Positions 7,618 through 16,840 are shown, numbered from the stretch's first letter. The stretch is 53,887 nucleotides of DNA from Phenylobacterium sp. (GCF_016793225.1 NZ_JAEUMN010000103.1:1-53887), one strand, 5' to 3'. A program made the numbers and translations. The notes: generated by a model from the sequence alone, not told the origin.

Positions 7618-9035
7618 AGGGCGGGAACCTTGTGGAACCAGGGCTGGGCGCGCTCGAGCTGGCCGGCCAGGCGGAACAGCAGCGCCTCCGCGCCGCCGCG
7701 CGCCACGAACTGCACGCCGATCGGCAGGCCGTCGTCCGTCCAGGCGAGCGGCACGCTCATCGCCGGCTGGCCGCCGACGTTGAACGGCTGGGTGTTGGGG
7801 ATGAAGCTGTAGAGCCGCTCGGCGTAGTCGGAGAGATCGGCCGCGTTCATGTCGATGCTGCCCTTCGGCTGCGGCGGCTTGCCGTTGGTGGCCAGGAGCA
7901 GGATGTCGTAGCGCTCGAAGAAGGCCGCGAGCCGGCGGCTGAGGGCGTGCAGGTGCTGGATGGCCTGGGCCACCTGGACGCCGCTGAAGCCCAGGCCGGT
8001 CTGGTAGATCTGCCAGGTCAGGGTCTCGACCTCGTCCTCGCGGATCGGCGCGCCGCGGCGGGCCGCCTCGTTCTCGAGATTGGCCGCGGTGGCCGAACTG
8101 ACGGCGGTGTTGGCGTGCAGGGCCATCTGCTGGAAATCGACGTCGGGCCTGGCTTCCTCCACGTGGTGGCCCAGCGCCTCGCAGAGCCGGGCGGCGTCGC
8201 GCACGGCCTTCACGTTCTCCGGGAACAGCTCGCCCCAGATCAGGGCGTCGGTGGTGAAGCCGATCTGCAGGCGGCCGGGGTCGCGCCGCACCTCGGACGC
8301 GAACGGACGCGCCGGCGGCTCCAGCCAGTAGGGGTCCCCGGGCTGCGGCTGGCAGGCGATGTCCAGCAGGGTCGCGCTGTCGCGCACGGAGCGGGTCAGG
8401 GCGTGCTGTACCGACAGGCCGCCCCACCCCTCGCCCGCCGGCGAGAGCGAGACCCGGCCGCGCGACGGCTTGAGGCCGAACAGGCCGCAGCAGGAGGCGG
8501 GCGTGCGGATCGAGCCGCCGCCGTCGCTGCCGTGCGCGGCGGGCACGATGCCGGCGGCCACCGCCGCGGACGCCCCGCCCGAGGAGCCGCCGGGCGTGAC
8601 GGCCTCGTTCCAGGGGTTCAGCGTGGCGCCGTTCGCCACCGGCTCGGTCACCGTGGCGATCCCGAATTCCGGCGTGTTGGTCTTGCCGAACAGGACCAGA
8701 CCGGCCCTGCGGTACGCGGCCACGATCGCGCTGTCGTTCTCGACCACCAGGTCCCTGAAGAGGCGCGATCCGGCGCCCGTGGGCTTGCCGGCCATGTGCA
8801 CCGAGATGTCCTTGATCGGATAGGGCACGCCCTTCAGCGGACCGTCCGGCAGGCCGGCCTTGATGGCCGCGCGCGCCTCGGCCTCGTAGGTGGCGATCAC
8901 GGCGTTCAGGCGGCCGTTGACCGCGTCCATGCGCGCGAGGACCGCGTCCAGCAGCTCGTCCGGGCTCACGTCGCGGCGCGCGACCCGCTCGGCGAGCCCC
9001 ACGGCGTCATGGCCGCGGAAGTCTTCGAAGTTCAT
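7614..9035 (-). CDS. Amidase-signature family amidase
   Basis: A 473-residue amidase-signature enzyme with its Ser-cisSer-Lys triad visible: Lys75 in PYPIKDI, the cis-Ser in TPGGSSGGASAAVA (151/152) and nucleophile Ser175 in GSDGGGSIRTPA. It hydrolyses a carboxamide to an acid and an amine or ammonia. No signal peptide is present, so it works in the cytoplasm. It overlaps the permease before it and the thiolase after it by 4 bases each. Its place inside a CoA-dependent degradation operon suggests that the growth substrate is an N-acyl amide or that an amide intermediate is released before CoA activation. Glutaminyl-tRNA amidotransferase subunit A is unlikely because no GatB or GatC is present and the context is catabolic. 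Confidence 0.85.
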   Translation of the reverse strand: MNFEDFRGHDAVGLAERVARRDVSPDELLDAVLARMDAVNGRLNAVIATYEAEARAAIKAGLPDGPLKGVPYPIKDISVHMAGKPTGAGSRLFRDLVVENDSAIVAAYRRAGLVLFGKTNTPEFGIATVTEPVANGATLNPWNEAVTPGGSSGGASAAVAAGIVPAAHGSDGGGSIRTPASCCGLFGLKPSRGRVSLSPAGEGWGGLSVQHALTRSVRDSATLLDIACQPQPGDPYWLEPPARPFASEVRRDPGRLQIGFTTDALIWGELFPENVKAVRDAARLCEALGHHVEEARPDVDFQQMALHANTAVSSATAANLENEAARRGAPIREDEVETLTWQIYQTGLGFSGVQVAQAIQHLHALSRRLAAFFERYDILLLATNGKPPQPKGSIDMNAADLSDYAERLYSFIPNTQPFNVGGQPAMSVPLAWTDDGLPIGVQFVARGGAEALLFRLAGQLERAQPWFHKVPAL

Positions 9036-10423
9036 GACGCCTCCAAGGGGGGTGCGGAAACGGTTTGCGCCGGCGGGGACGGGCGCGCGGCGCGCCGGTC
9101 CAGCCGGCGGCGCACGATGCCGTGGCGCCGCGCATCGAGCGGGAAGGTCAGGAACATCCAGGCCCCGAACAGGAAGAACGGGATGGGCGCCAGACAGTAG
9201 ACGTACCGCAGGGCCTGCAGCGCCTCGGGCGCGTTCGGGCCGCGGGGATGGAAGCCGGCCGCCTCCAGCAGGGGCAGCGCCGCGCCGACCGCGATGGCGG
9301 GCGAGATCTGCGAGAAGAACGCCCAGAAGCCGAAGAACAGGCCGCCGCGCGACTCGCCGGTCTTCAGCGTGTCGTAGTCGATGACGTCGCCCATGATGCC
9401 CAGCGGCAGGGTGAGGAACGCGGCGCTGGTGATCCCCAGCACGGCCATCAGCGCCACGAACAGCCAGCCGTCGCCGGGCCTGAGCTGGGTGGCGAGCAGG
9501 CCGCTGAGCGAGATGGCGACCAGCAGCGACAGGCCCGCGGCGCGGTGCTTGCCGATGCGCCGGCTGACCGCCACCCAGAACGGCACGCCCGCCAGCACCG
9601 CGCCGAACGACGCCAGCAGGGTCGGCCCGATCACCTCGGGCTGCTTGAGGTAGTGCGAGATGAAGAAGACCAGGGTGGCGTTGGTGATGCCCGCGCCGAT
9701 GTTGAGCACCACATAGCCCGCGCACAGCAGGCAGAAGGGCCGGTTACGCAGCAGGCTCCTCAGCGCCGGAAGCCACGGGGACGGCGTCTCGGGCGGCGCG
9801 AGCCGCTCGGGCACGAAGCGCAGCGCGGCCCAGGCGGTCAGGGGGGTCAGGATGACCACCGTCCAGCCCATCACCGCCATGGTGTAGCGGTCGATGCCGT
9901 GGCCCTGCAGCGCGGTGATGGCGGGGACGGACGAGGCGACGACGATGCCCAGCACATTGGCGCTCTCGCGGAAGCCGGCGACCTTCGAGCGGCCGTGGTA
10001 GCTCTGGACGATCTCGGCGCCCCAGGCGGCGTGGGACAGCCCCAGCATCGAGGCGCCGAAGTAGATCACCGCGGTGGCCATCAGCAGCCACCAGCCGCCG
10101 ATCTGGGCGGGCGGCATGAACACCAGGACCGCGCCCACCATGCAGATCGGCGCGCCCAGGGCGATCCAGGGCTTGCGGCGGCCGTACCTCGACCGGGTCC
10201 CGTCCGAGAGCCGGCCGAGGAACGGGTCCACGACCATGTCGAACAGCCGCGAGACCAGCAGGAACCCGCCGACCACGCTCAGGCTGAGGCCCAGCTCCTG
10301 GGCGTAGAACGCCGGCAGCAGGGCGGTCAGCGGCACGAACAGGAACGACATCGGGACCGCCGGGAGGGCGTAGACGGCCAGCCGCCAGAACGGAAGGTCG
10401 CGGTCCGCGCCGTCAGCGGCCAT
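9032..10423 (-). CDS. MFS transporter, GPH/MFS_2 type
   Basis: A 463-residue protein with about 12 predicted membrane helices. The segment SRLFDMVVDPFLGRLSDGTR followed by SRYGRRKPWI is the MFS_2 loop 2-3 signature. It overlaps the hydratase gene by 11 bases and the amidase by 4, so it is part of the same transcript. GPH permeases usually carry glycosides, but in caulobacters and sphingomonads members of this group are common in clusters for steroid, terpenoid or aromatic acid use. It probably takes the substrate across the inner membrane after the TonB receptor at 13590-15842 has brought it into the periplasm; this pairing is inferred from context. Confidence 0.82.
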   Translation of the reverse strand: MAADGADRDLPFWRLAVYALPAVPMSFLFVPLTALLPAFYAQELGLSLSVVGGFLLVSRLFDMVVDPFLGRLSDGTRSRYGRRKPWIALGAPICMVGAVLVFMPPAQIGGWWLLMATAVIYFGASMLGLSHAAWGAEIVQSYHGRSKVAGFRESANVLGIVVASSVPAITALQGHGIDRYTMAVMGWTVVILTPLTAWAALRFVPERLAPPETPSPWLPALRSLLRNRPFCLLCAGYVVLNIGAGITNATLVFFISHYLKQPEVIGPTLLASFGAVLAGVPFWVAVSRRIGKHRAAGLSLLVAISLSGLLATQLRPGDGWLFVALMAVLGITSAAFLTLPLGIMGDVIDYDTLKTGESRGGLFFGFWAFFSQISPAIAVGAALPLLEAAGFHPRGPNAPEALQALRYVYCLAPIPFFLFGAWMFLTFPLDARRHGIVRRRLDRRAARPSPPAQTVSAPPLEAS

Positions 10424-11231
10424 GGAACACCGGCGCGCGGCGCTCCTGGAAGGCGCGGACGCCTTCGAGGCCGTCGCGGCTCGAGAAGGCCTCGACGATG
10501 CCGACCGCTTCCCGGCGCAGGTGGGCGGCGTACTCCGGCCGGATCGACTCGCGCAGCAGGCGGCGCGCCGCGGCGTAGGCGGCCGTCGGTCCCGCGGCGA
10601 GTTCGCGGGCCAGTTCGCCGGCGCGGGCGCCCACGGCGCTGTCGGGGACGACCTCGGTGACCAGTCCCTGGTCCCGCGCCTCCGCGGCGGTCAGCGTCGG
10701 GTTCAGGTAGGTCAGCTCCAGCGCCCGCCGCAGGCCCACCAGCCGCGGGAGCGCCCAGCTCGTGCCGCCGTCGGGCGTCAGGCCCGAACGCGTGTAGGCC
10801 ATCACGAACCGCGCGTTCTCGCCGGCGATGACGAGGTCCGCGGCCATGGCGAGGCCCAGCCCGGCCCCGGCGGCCGCGCCGTGCACCGCGGCCACCACGG
10901 GCGCGTGGAAGGCGAAGAGCCGCTCCAGCCCGGCGTGCAGGTCGGCGATCAGGCCTTCCACATAGCGCGCGGCGCCCAGCCCCTGCTCGGCGAAGCTGGT
11001 CAGGTCGCCTCCGGCGCAGAACATCCGGCCTTCGCCCTGCAGCAAGAGGGCGCGCACGCTCTCGTCGCCGTCGAGCGCCTCCAGGGTCTCGCGGAACGCG
11101 GCGGCGAGCGGCGCGTCGATGGTGTTGGCCGCGTCCGGCCGGTTGAGCGTGAGGACGGCGACCGCCCCGTCGCGGGTCAGGCGGACGGGCGGCCCGCCCG
11201 GATCGGCCTGGGCGTCGAGACTGTGGGTCAT
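10413..11231 (-). CDS. Enoyl-CoA hydratase/isomerase family protein
   Basis: A 272-residue crotonase-fold protein. The CoA-binding loop and oxyanion hole are seen in FCAGGDLTSF (around 71-80) and AAVHGAAAGAGLGLAMAADL. The family Glu pair is not obvious in the usual place; the segment YTRSGLTPDGGTSWALPRLVG retains Asp (TPDGG) as in isomerase-like members. It therefore may be a hydratase or a delta-isomerase. Its ATG overlaps the stop of the first acyl-CoA dehydrogenase (ATGA), and its own end overlaps the permease start. It should act right after the dehydrogenases on the enoyl-CoA product. Confidence 0.83.
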   Translation of the reverse strand: MTHSLDAQADPGGPPVRLTRDGAVAVLTLNRPDAANTIDAPLAAAFRETLEALDGDESVRALLLQGEGRMFCAGGDLTSFAEQGLGAARYVEGLIADLHAGLERLFAFHAPVVAAVHGAAAGAGLGLAMAADLVIAGENARFVMAYTRSGLTPDGGTSWALPRLVGLRRALELTYLNPTLTAAEARDQGLVTEVVPDSAVGARAGELARELAAGPTAAYAAARRLLRESIRPEYAAHLRREAVGIVEAFSSRDGLEGVRAFQERRAPVFHGR

Positions 11232-12388
11232 AGGGCCCTGCCGATGATGTCCTTCATGATCTCGTTCGCGCCGCCGTAGATCTTGGCGACCCGGCTATCG
11301 AGCCACATGCGGGCGATGGGGTACTCGAGCATGTAGCCGTAGCCGCCGTGCAGCTGCACGCAGGCGTCGACGATCCGGTTCTGCTGCTCGGTGGACCACC
11401 ACTTCAGCATCGCCGCTTCCGAGGCGTCGAGGCGGCCGGCCATGAACTTCGTCACGCACCGCTCCAGGAAGGTGCGGCAGACCACCGCCTCGGTGCGGGC
11501 CTCCGCCAGCCGGAAGCGGCTGTTCTGGAAATCGATGATCCGCTGGCCGAAGGCCTTGCGTTCGCGGGTGTAGGCGACCGTGTGGTCGATCGCGGTCTCC
11601 ATGAAGGCCTGCGCGACCACGCCGGTCATCAGCCGCTCCTCGACCAGCCGCTCGCCCAGCTGGGCGAAGCCGCGTCCCTCCTCGCCGCCCAGCAGGGCCG
11701 AGGCGGGCAGGCGGACCTCGTCGAAGAAGATCTCGGCCGTGTCGGCGGAGAACTGGCCCATCTTGTCCAGCGGCGCGCCGCGGCTGAAGCCCGCCAGCCC
11801 GTCCGTCTCCACGAGGAACAGGCTGATCCCCGCCTCGGCCTGGGCGGCCAGCACGATGAGGTCCGCCGTGGCGCCGTGGCTGATGAAGGTCTTCTGGCCC
11901 GAGATCACGTAGTCGTCGCCGTCGCGCCGCGCGCGGGTCTTCATGCCGCGCAGGTCGCTGCCGGCGGAGGGCTCGGTCATGGCGATGGCGCCCAGCCACT
12001 CGCCGGTGGCCATCCTCGGCAGCGCGCGGGCCTTCTGCGCCTCCGAGCCGTACGCCACCAGGTAAGGCGCCACCACGTCGTTGTGCAGCGAGATCATGGG
12101 CGCCACGACGCCCGCCTTCACCTGTTCCTCGGTGAGCACGATGGCGTGCAGCAGGTCGCCGCCGGCGCCGCCGTACGCCGGGTCGATGCGCGGGCAAAGC
12201 AGCCCGAGCTCGCCCGCGCGCCGCCAGATCGCGCGCGGGACCATGCCGGCCTCGTCCCACGCCTCGCGGTGCGGCGCGCACTCGGTCTCGAAGAAGCGCC
12301 GCGCGGTCTGGCGCAGCATCTCGTGGTCGTCCCGGAAAGGCAGCGACGTCGCGGGCGACAGGCCTGGCGCGGAGGGGTGCGTGTTCAT
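11228..12388 (-). CDS. Acyl-CoA dehydrogenase
   Basis: A 386-residue FAD-dependent acyl-CoA dehydrogenase with all three domains: an alpha-helical N domain, the beta domain with IAMTEPSAGSDL and ISGQKTFISHG, and a C-terminal helical domain ending IYGGANEIMKDIIGRAL. The C-terminal motif has Gly where short- and medium-chain enzymes place their catalytic Glu. A Glu in LVEERLMTGVV instead fits the helix-G position used by long-chain and isovaleryl-CoA dehydrogenases. The ATG at 12388 overlaps the stop of the next dehydrogenase (ATGA), so the pair is coupled. The two could be separate homotetramers or a heteromer. Confidence 0.88.
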   Translation of the reverse strand: MNTHPSAPGLSPATSLPFRDDHEMLRQTARRFFETECAPHREAWDEAGMVPRAIWRRAGELGLLCPRIDPAYGGAGGDLLHAIVLTEEQVKAGVVAPMISLHNDVVAPYLVAYGSEAQKARALPRMATGEWLGAIAMTEPSAGSDLRGMKTRARRDGDDYVISGQKTFISHGATADLIVLAAQAEAGISLFLVETDGLAGFSRGAPLDKMGQFSADTAEIFFDEVRLPASALLGGEEGRGFAQLGERLVEERLMTGVVAQAFMETAIDHTVAYTRERKAFGQRIIDFQNSRFRLAEARTEAVVCRTFLERCVTKFMAGRLDASEAAMLKWWSTEQQNRIVDACVQLHGGYGYMLEYPIARMWLDSRVAKIYGGANEIMKDIIGRAL

Positions 12389-13527
12389 AGCGCCCGCCCG
12401 ATCAGGTCCTTCATGATCTCGTTCGTGCCGCCCGCGATGCGGCCGAGGCGCACGTCGGCCCAGCGGCGCGCGATCGGCGTGTCGCGCATGTAGCCGTAGC
12501 CGCCGAACAGCTGCAGGCACTCGTCGATCACCTCGCAGCACCGCTCGGTCGTCCACCACTTGGCCATGGCGCCGGCCTGGGCGTCGAAGCGGTTCTCCAC
12601 GAAGAGGTCGATGCAGCGCTCGAGGTAGGCCCGCGCCACGGTCGCCACCGTCTTGCACTCGGCCAGCTTGTGACGGACCGCCTGGTGGTCGGCCAGCTTC
12701 CGGCCGAACGTCTCGCGGCTGCGGGCGTAGGCGACCGTCTCGTCGACGGCGCATTCCATCTGCACCACCGCCGACATGGCCATGATCAGCCGTTCCTCGG
12801 GGAGCCGCTGCATGAGCTGGTAGAAGCCCCGCCCCTCGACGCCGCCCAGCAGGTTCTCGACCGGCACGCGCACGCCCTCGAAGAAGAGCTCGGAGGTGTC
12901 CTGCACCTTGTTGCCCACCTTCTTGAGGTTGCGGCCGAGGGTGAAGCCCTCCGCGCCGGGCGTGTCGAGCAGCAGCAGGCTCACGCCGCGCGCGCCGGCG
13001 TCGGGATCGGTCTTGGCGGCCACCACGATCAGCTCGGCGTTCTGGGCGTTGCTGATGAAGGTCTTCTGGCCGTCGAGGACGTAGTGGTCGCCCTCGCGCC
13101 GCGCCCGGGTGCGGATCCCCTGCAGGTCCGAGCCGGCCCCGGGCTCGGTCATGGCGATGGCCGAGACGATCTCGCCCGACGCCATCTTCGGCAGGTAGCG
13201 CCGCTTCTGGTCCTCGGTGCCGTAGAGCTCGATGTAGGGCGCGATGATGTCGGAGTGCAGGTAGAAGGCCAGCTCGTTGAAGGCGGCCCGCGTCTGCTCC
13301 TCCATGATGACGAAGCCGTGCCACAGGTCGCCGCCGGCGCCGCCGTACTCCGGCGAGACCTTCGGGCACAGGAGGCCTGCCTCGCCGGCCTTGGTCCAGA
13401 ACTCGCGCGGCGGCTTGCAGGCCTTCTGCCAGGCGACCCGGTTGGGAACGCACTCGCGGTCCAGGAACCGGCGCACGTCGGCGCGGAAGATCTCGTGCTC
13501 GGGCGTGTAGTACGGGGACTCGATCAT
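12385..13527 (-). CDS. Acyl-CoA dehydrogenase (paralogue of its neighbour)
   Basis: A 380-residue acyl-CoA dehydrogenase clearly related to the one downstream. Diagnostic segments are IAMTEPGAGSDLQGI, LDGQKTFISN and the C-terminal GGTNEIMKDLIGRAL. As in its neighbour, the SCAD/MCAD-type Glu is replaced by Gly, and LPEERLIMAM supplies the helix-G Glu of the LCAD type. Both members of the pair thus keep a catalytic base, unlike the sterol-degrading heteromeric dehydrogenases, where usually only one subunit does. It starts at the ATG at 13527 and follows the TonB receptor after a 62-base gap holding a 10-bp hairpin. The likely role is the first oxidation step for a branched or cyclic acyl-CoA. 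Confidence 0.88.
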   Translation of the reverse strand: MIESPYYTPEHEIFRADVRRFLDRECVPNRVAWQKACKPPREFWTKAGEAGLLCPKVSPEYGGAGGDLWHGFVIMEEQTRAAFNELAFYLHSDIIAPYIELYGTEDQKRRYLPKMASGEIVSAIAMTEPGAGSDLQGIRTRARREGDHYVLDGQKTFISNAQNAELIVVAAKTDPDAGARGVSLLLLDTPGAEGFTLGRNLKKVGNKVQDTSELFFEGVRVPVENLLGGVEGRGFYQLMQRLPEERLIMAMSAVVQMECAVDETVAYARSRETFGRKLADHQAVRHKLAECKTVATVARAYLERCIDLFVENRFDAQAGAMAKWWTTERCCEVIDECLQLFGGYGYMRDTPIARRWADVRLGRIAGGTNEIMKDLIGRAL

Positions 13528-13548
13528 GCGGCCTTGGAACTCTCCGGT

Positions 13549-13574
13549 CCGGGGCCGCCGCGCTGCGGCCCCGG
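13549..13574 (-). terminator. Intra-operon hairpin after the TonB receptor gene
   Basis: CCGGGGCCGC (13549-13558) pairs perfectly with GCGGCCCCGG (13565-13574) around a six-base loop. It begins about 16 bases after the receptor stop in the direction of transcription and has no T-run. It could be a partial terminator or a 3'-end stabiliser that sets receptor mRNA levels apart from the dehydrogenase genes. Confidence 0.45.
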
Positions 13575-13589
13575 CGACAGGTTTCGCGC

Positions 13590-15842
13590 TCAGAACGTCT
13601 TGCGCAACTCGACGCCGTAGGTGCGGCCGAAGCCCGGCGCGCGGGTCGTGATCTGCGCCCGCGGGAAGGGGAACAGCGAGCCCGAGCCCAGCACCTTGTC
13701 GTTGTTGATGTTCTTGCCCCAGAGGTAGGCGCCCCAGCCGCCGTCCTGCGACTGCACGCCCAGGCGGCCGTTGATGGTGGTCAGCGCCTCGATGTTCAGC
13801 CGCGTGGTGGCGTTGGGCAGCAGGTAGCTGCTGCTGCGGTGGTTCAGGTCGCCGCGCACGAACAGCTCCAGACCGTCGGCGATCGGGTAGGTGTACTGCG
13901 CCCCCAGGCTGCCCGTGTACTTGGGCGTGAGCTGGAAGCGCTCGCCCTCCAGCGCCGGGCTGGTGGGGAAGCTGTCGTACTTGGCCTTCAGGTAGGCCGC
14001 GTTGGCGTCCAGCAGCAGGTTGCGCGTGGGGCGCGCGGTCAGCTCGATCTCGAGCCCGCGGCTGGAGGCGGTGGCGGCGTTGCGGATCAGGAACGACAGG
14101 CCCGTGAAGATCTGCTCCTGCTTGTCGTTCCACTTCAGATAGAAGGCGGCGAGGTTCAGGCTCAGGCGGCGGTCGAAGAAGTAGGCCTTGTACCCGGCCT
14201 CGTAGTTGTTGACCGTCTCGGGATCGAAGCCCAGCGGGTCGGCCGCGTTGAACGGCGGCGAGATGACGTCGGTCTGGAAGCCGCCCGCCTTGAAGCCGCG
14301 GCTGTACTTCAGATAGGCCGTCTGCTCGTCGGTGAAGTCGTACGAGACGCTGACGTCGCCGGTCCAGCGGCTGTCCTTGTAGGTGTCGCGCACGGCCGGG
14401 ATGCGAACCGCGAAGTTCGAGATCAGCAGGCCGTTGGGCAGGTTGAGGAACGTCTGGGTCGGGACCTGGCTGTAGAAGAAGTCCTTCTTCTCGTGGGTCC
14501 AGCGGATGCCGCCGGCCAGGCGCACCTTCGGCGCGATCTGCCACGTGCCCGAGGCGAAGGCCGCGTAGCTCTTGGCGTCGATGGTCGAGAAGGTCTGCGC
14601 CCGCTCCCCGCCGAAGCCCGGGATCATGCCGCCGGTCAGCAGCACGGGCATCTGGGCGCCCAGGTGGATCTTGCGGATGTTGGTGGTGTTCTCGTCGTAG
14701 TAGTAGGCGCCCAGGATCCACGAGAACGGGCCCTCGCCGGTCGAGGTCAGCCGGAACTCCTGGCTGAAGTTCTCGCCCTTCTCGTCGCGGCCCACGTCGA
14801 AGGCGTCCAGGGGCAGGCCGTCGCTGTCGTCGACGAAGGTGGCGATGTAGCTGCGCCAGGCGGTGATCGAGGTGAACTCGGCGCCGCTGAAGCTGTAGTC
14901 CAGCCGGCCCATGTAGCCCCAGAGCTCGCGGTGCGCGTCCTCGGGGTTGTTCAGCTGGACGACATTGTCTTCCGCGTCCTGCCGCGGGATCGCCGCCAGG
15001 ACCGCCGGGGTCGGCGCCGGGAAGTTGGCCGGGCCGGTCTCCAGCGCGCTGGTGCCGCTCTCCGTGAAGTAGTCGGCCGAGAACCGCAGGCGCAGCTGCT
15101 CGCTGGGCCGCGACGCCAGCACCAGGCGCAAGCCGTCCGAGTTGATGTCGTTCAGCTTCTCGCCCGTGACGGTGTTGCGCATGTAGCCGTCGCGCTGGCG
15201 GTGGGTGGCCGACAGGCGGACCATCAGCAGGTCCGGCACGATCGCCCCGGCCACGGTCGCGCGGCCCTGGATGAAGTCGTAGTTGCCGTAGCTGACGTCG
15301 CCGAAGGCGGTGAAGGTGTTGGACGGCTCGGCCGTGACGATGTTGATCGCCCCGCCGATGGTGTTCTTTCCGTAGAGCGTCCCCTGCGGCCCGCGCAGCA
15401 CCTCGACCCGCTGGACGTCGTTGAGGATGGTGTTGAAGGTCGGATCGCGGCCCTGGTAGACCTCGTCCACGTAGACGCCCACGGCGGGCGGGAATCCGGC
15501 GTTGATGTTGCTCTGCGAGCTCACGCCGCGGATCTGGATCACCGGCGAGTTGGTGCCCGGCGTCATGGTGACGTTCGGCGCCTTGATGGCGATGTCCGTC
15601 ACGAAGCCGGCGGTGATGTTCTGGATCTCGGCCGCGCCGACGGCGGTGACCGCCACCGGGACCTTGATGTTCTCCTCGACCCGCCTCTGGGCGGTCACCA
15701 CCACGGTCTCGACCGTGGCGGCCTCGGTCTCACCCGCCGTCTGTGCGAGCGCAGGCCCGCCCATGACGAGCGCCAGCGCCGCGCCCGACAGCAGCGCCCC
15801 GCGCTGGGTTCCGCGCGCGAAACTCCCGTTCCGATCCGACAT
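13590..15842 (-). CDS. TonB-dependent outer-membrane receptor
   Basis: A 750-residue receptor. An N-terminal signal peptide (about 1-34, ending in PALAQ) is followed by a TonB-box-like stretch ETVVVTAQRR (45-54), a plug domain with IQIRGVSSQ and VEVLRGPQGTLYGKNTIGGAINIVT, and a long beta-barrel ending in Phe (VELRKTF), as expected for outer-membrane insertion. It should bring a scarce or bulky substrate into the periplasm with TonB energy. Many receptors of this type in Caulobacterales sit in degradation clusters rather than with iron genes, and none of the neighbours is a siderophore gene. A 96-base gap upstream holds a repeated sequence element (15889-15917) that may mark an internal promoter. 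Confidence 0.92.
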   Translation of the reverse strand: MSDRNGSFARGTQRGALLSGAALALVMGGPALAQTAGETEAATVETVVVTAQRRVEENIKVPVAVTAVGAAEIQNITAGFVTDIAIKAPNVTMTPGTNSPVIQIRGVSSQSNINAGFPPAVGVYVDEVYQGRDPTFNTILNDVQRVEVLRGPQGTLYGKNTIGGAINIVTAEPSNTFTAFGDVSYGNYDFIQGRATVAGAIVPDLLMVRLSATHRQRDGYMRNTVTGEKLNDINSDGLRLVLASRPSEQLRLRFSADYFTESGTSALETGPANFPAPTPAVLAAIPRQDAEDNVVQLNNPEDAHRELWGYMGRLDYSFSGAEFTSITAWRSYIATFVDDSDGLPLDAFDVGRDEKGENFSQEFRLTSTGEGPFSWILGAYYYDENTTNIRKIHLGAQMPVLLTGGMIPGFGGERAQTFSTIDAKSYAAFASGTWQIAPKVRLAGGIRWTHEKKDFFYSQVPTQTFLNLPNGLLISNFAVRIPAVRDTYKDSRWTGDVSVSYDFTDEQTAYLKYSRGFKAGGFQTDVISPPFNAADPLGFDPETVNNYEAGYKAYFFDRRLSLNLAAFYLKWNDKQEQIFTGLSFLIRNAATASSRGLEIELTARPTRNLLLDANAAYLKAKYDSFPTSPALEGERFQLTPKYTGSLGAQYTYPIADGLELFVRGDLNHRSSSYLLPNATTRLNIEALTTINGRLGVQSQDGGWGAYLWGKNINNDKVLGSGSLFPFPRAQITTRAPGFGRTYGVELRKTF

Positions 15843-15888
15843 CTCCGTCGCCCCCTCGTTGGGACGGCCTTTGCGGCTCGTCCAACCT

Positions 15889-15917
15889 CAAGGACACGGC
15901 GTTCGGCGGAACCCGCC
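15889..15917 (-). repeat. Shared upstream element, copy A
   Basis: CAAGGACAC (15889-15897) is followed after 7 bases by GGCGG-AAC-CCGCC (15905-15917), a small perfect hairpin. The same order of parts occurs at 18214-18242 with 8 bases between. Each copy lies 45 to 50 bases upstream of a minus-strand start in the same cluster (TonB receptor here, dioxygenase at copy B). It may be a regulatory site or a processed mRNA element. Confidence 0.45.
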
Positions 15918-15938
15918 ATTCCGCGTGGAGGGCGCGGT

Positions 15939-16823
15939 TCAGGCCTTGGCGGGGGTGGGCGCGCGGAAGGGCTCCTCGCCCTCGGCGTAGCTCTTCTTCA
16001 CGCCCGCGTGGATGCCGCCGGGATAGACGGGCAGCCCGTAGACCTCCATGCAGTGGCTGTGCTGCAGCTGGTGCAGCGCGAAGGCGGTCTGCATCGCGGA
16101 GTGCCGGCCCTGGGCGTCCTGGGCCGAGTTCACGGCGAGCTTCGCCATGCGGGTCGCGAAGCTGGGCTGGCGGGCGATCTTGCGGGCGAGCTCCAGCGTC
16201 GCCTCGGGCAGGTCCGCGCGCGGCACGACCCGGTTCACCATCCCCAGCTGCCGGGCTTCCTCGGCGCCGATGGGATCGCCGGTGAGCAGCATTTCCTTGG
16301 CCTTGCGGGCGTTCATCTCCCACGGGTGGGCGAACCACTCCACGCCGGCGATGCCCATGGCGACGGTCACCTCGATGAACTGGGCGTCGTCGCTGGCCAC
16401 GATCAGGTCGCAGGGCCAGCACAGCAGGAGGCCGCCCGACACGCACTTGCCCTGGACGGCGGCGATGGTGACCTTCGGGATGTTGCGCCACCGCTCGGAC
16501 AGTCCGGTGTACAGCTCCTCCTCGCGCGACATGCGGCCCTCGGCGCCGGGGCGCCGGTGCTGCTGGTAGGGCGTGACGGGCGCGTAGCGCTCCTGGTTGT
16601 CGTGGTGGTTGGTCTCGCGGATGTCGTGGCCCGACGAGAAGTGCTTGCCGTTGGCGGCCAGGATGATCACCCGCACGTCGTCGTCGCGGGCGGCCTGGTC
16701 GAACGCGGCGTTCAGTTCGTAGAGGAACTGGCTGTCCTGGGCGTTGGCGGCCTCGGGCCGGTTCATGACGATGCGCGCGATACCCGGCTCGGGCGTCTCG
16801 TAGATCATGTAGTCCCAGCTCAC
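15939..16823 (-). CDS. Enoyl-CoA hydratase/isomerase family protein
   Basis: A 294-residue crotonase-fold protein. IVMNRPEAANAQD opens the fold, HFSSGHDI (around 68-75) and VQGKCVSGGLLLCWPCDLI form the CoA site and oxyanion hole, and MGIAGVEWFAHPWEM lies where hydratases carry their catalytic acids. The GTG at 16823 is preferred because AGGAGG ends 5 bases upstream; an in-frame GTG at 16844 would extend it by 7 residues and overlap the preceding stop. Its C-terminal extension (YPGGIHAGVKKSYAEGEEPF) is characteristic of a group of actinobacterial and alphaproteobacterial hydratases annotated only by family. It differs clearly from the hydratase at 10413-11231, so the cluster has two hydration or isomerisation steps. 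Confidence 0.83.
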   Translation of the reverse strand: MSWDYMIYETPEPGIARIVMNRPEAANAQDSQFLYELNAAFDQAARDDDVRVIILAANGKHFSSGHDIRETNHHDNQERYAPVTPYQQHRRPGAEGRMSREEELYTGLSERWRNIPKVTIAAVQGKCVSGGLLLCWPCDLIVASDDAQFIEVTVAMGIAGVEWFAHPWEMNARKAKEMLLTGDPIGAEEARQLGMVNRVVPRADLPEATLELARKIARQPSFATRMAKLAVNSAQDAQGRHSAMQTAFALHQLQHSHCMEVYGLPVYPGGIHAGVKKSYAEGEEPFRAPTPAKA

Positions 16824-16840
16824 GGGTTCCTCCTGCCGCC

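Noticed and set aside
15905-15917. GGAAC inside GGCGGAACCCGCC as an EcfG promoter
   Set aside because: No CGTT stands 16-17 bases away on either strand; the GGAAC is part of a small hairpin in the duplicated element.
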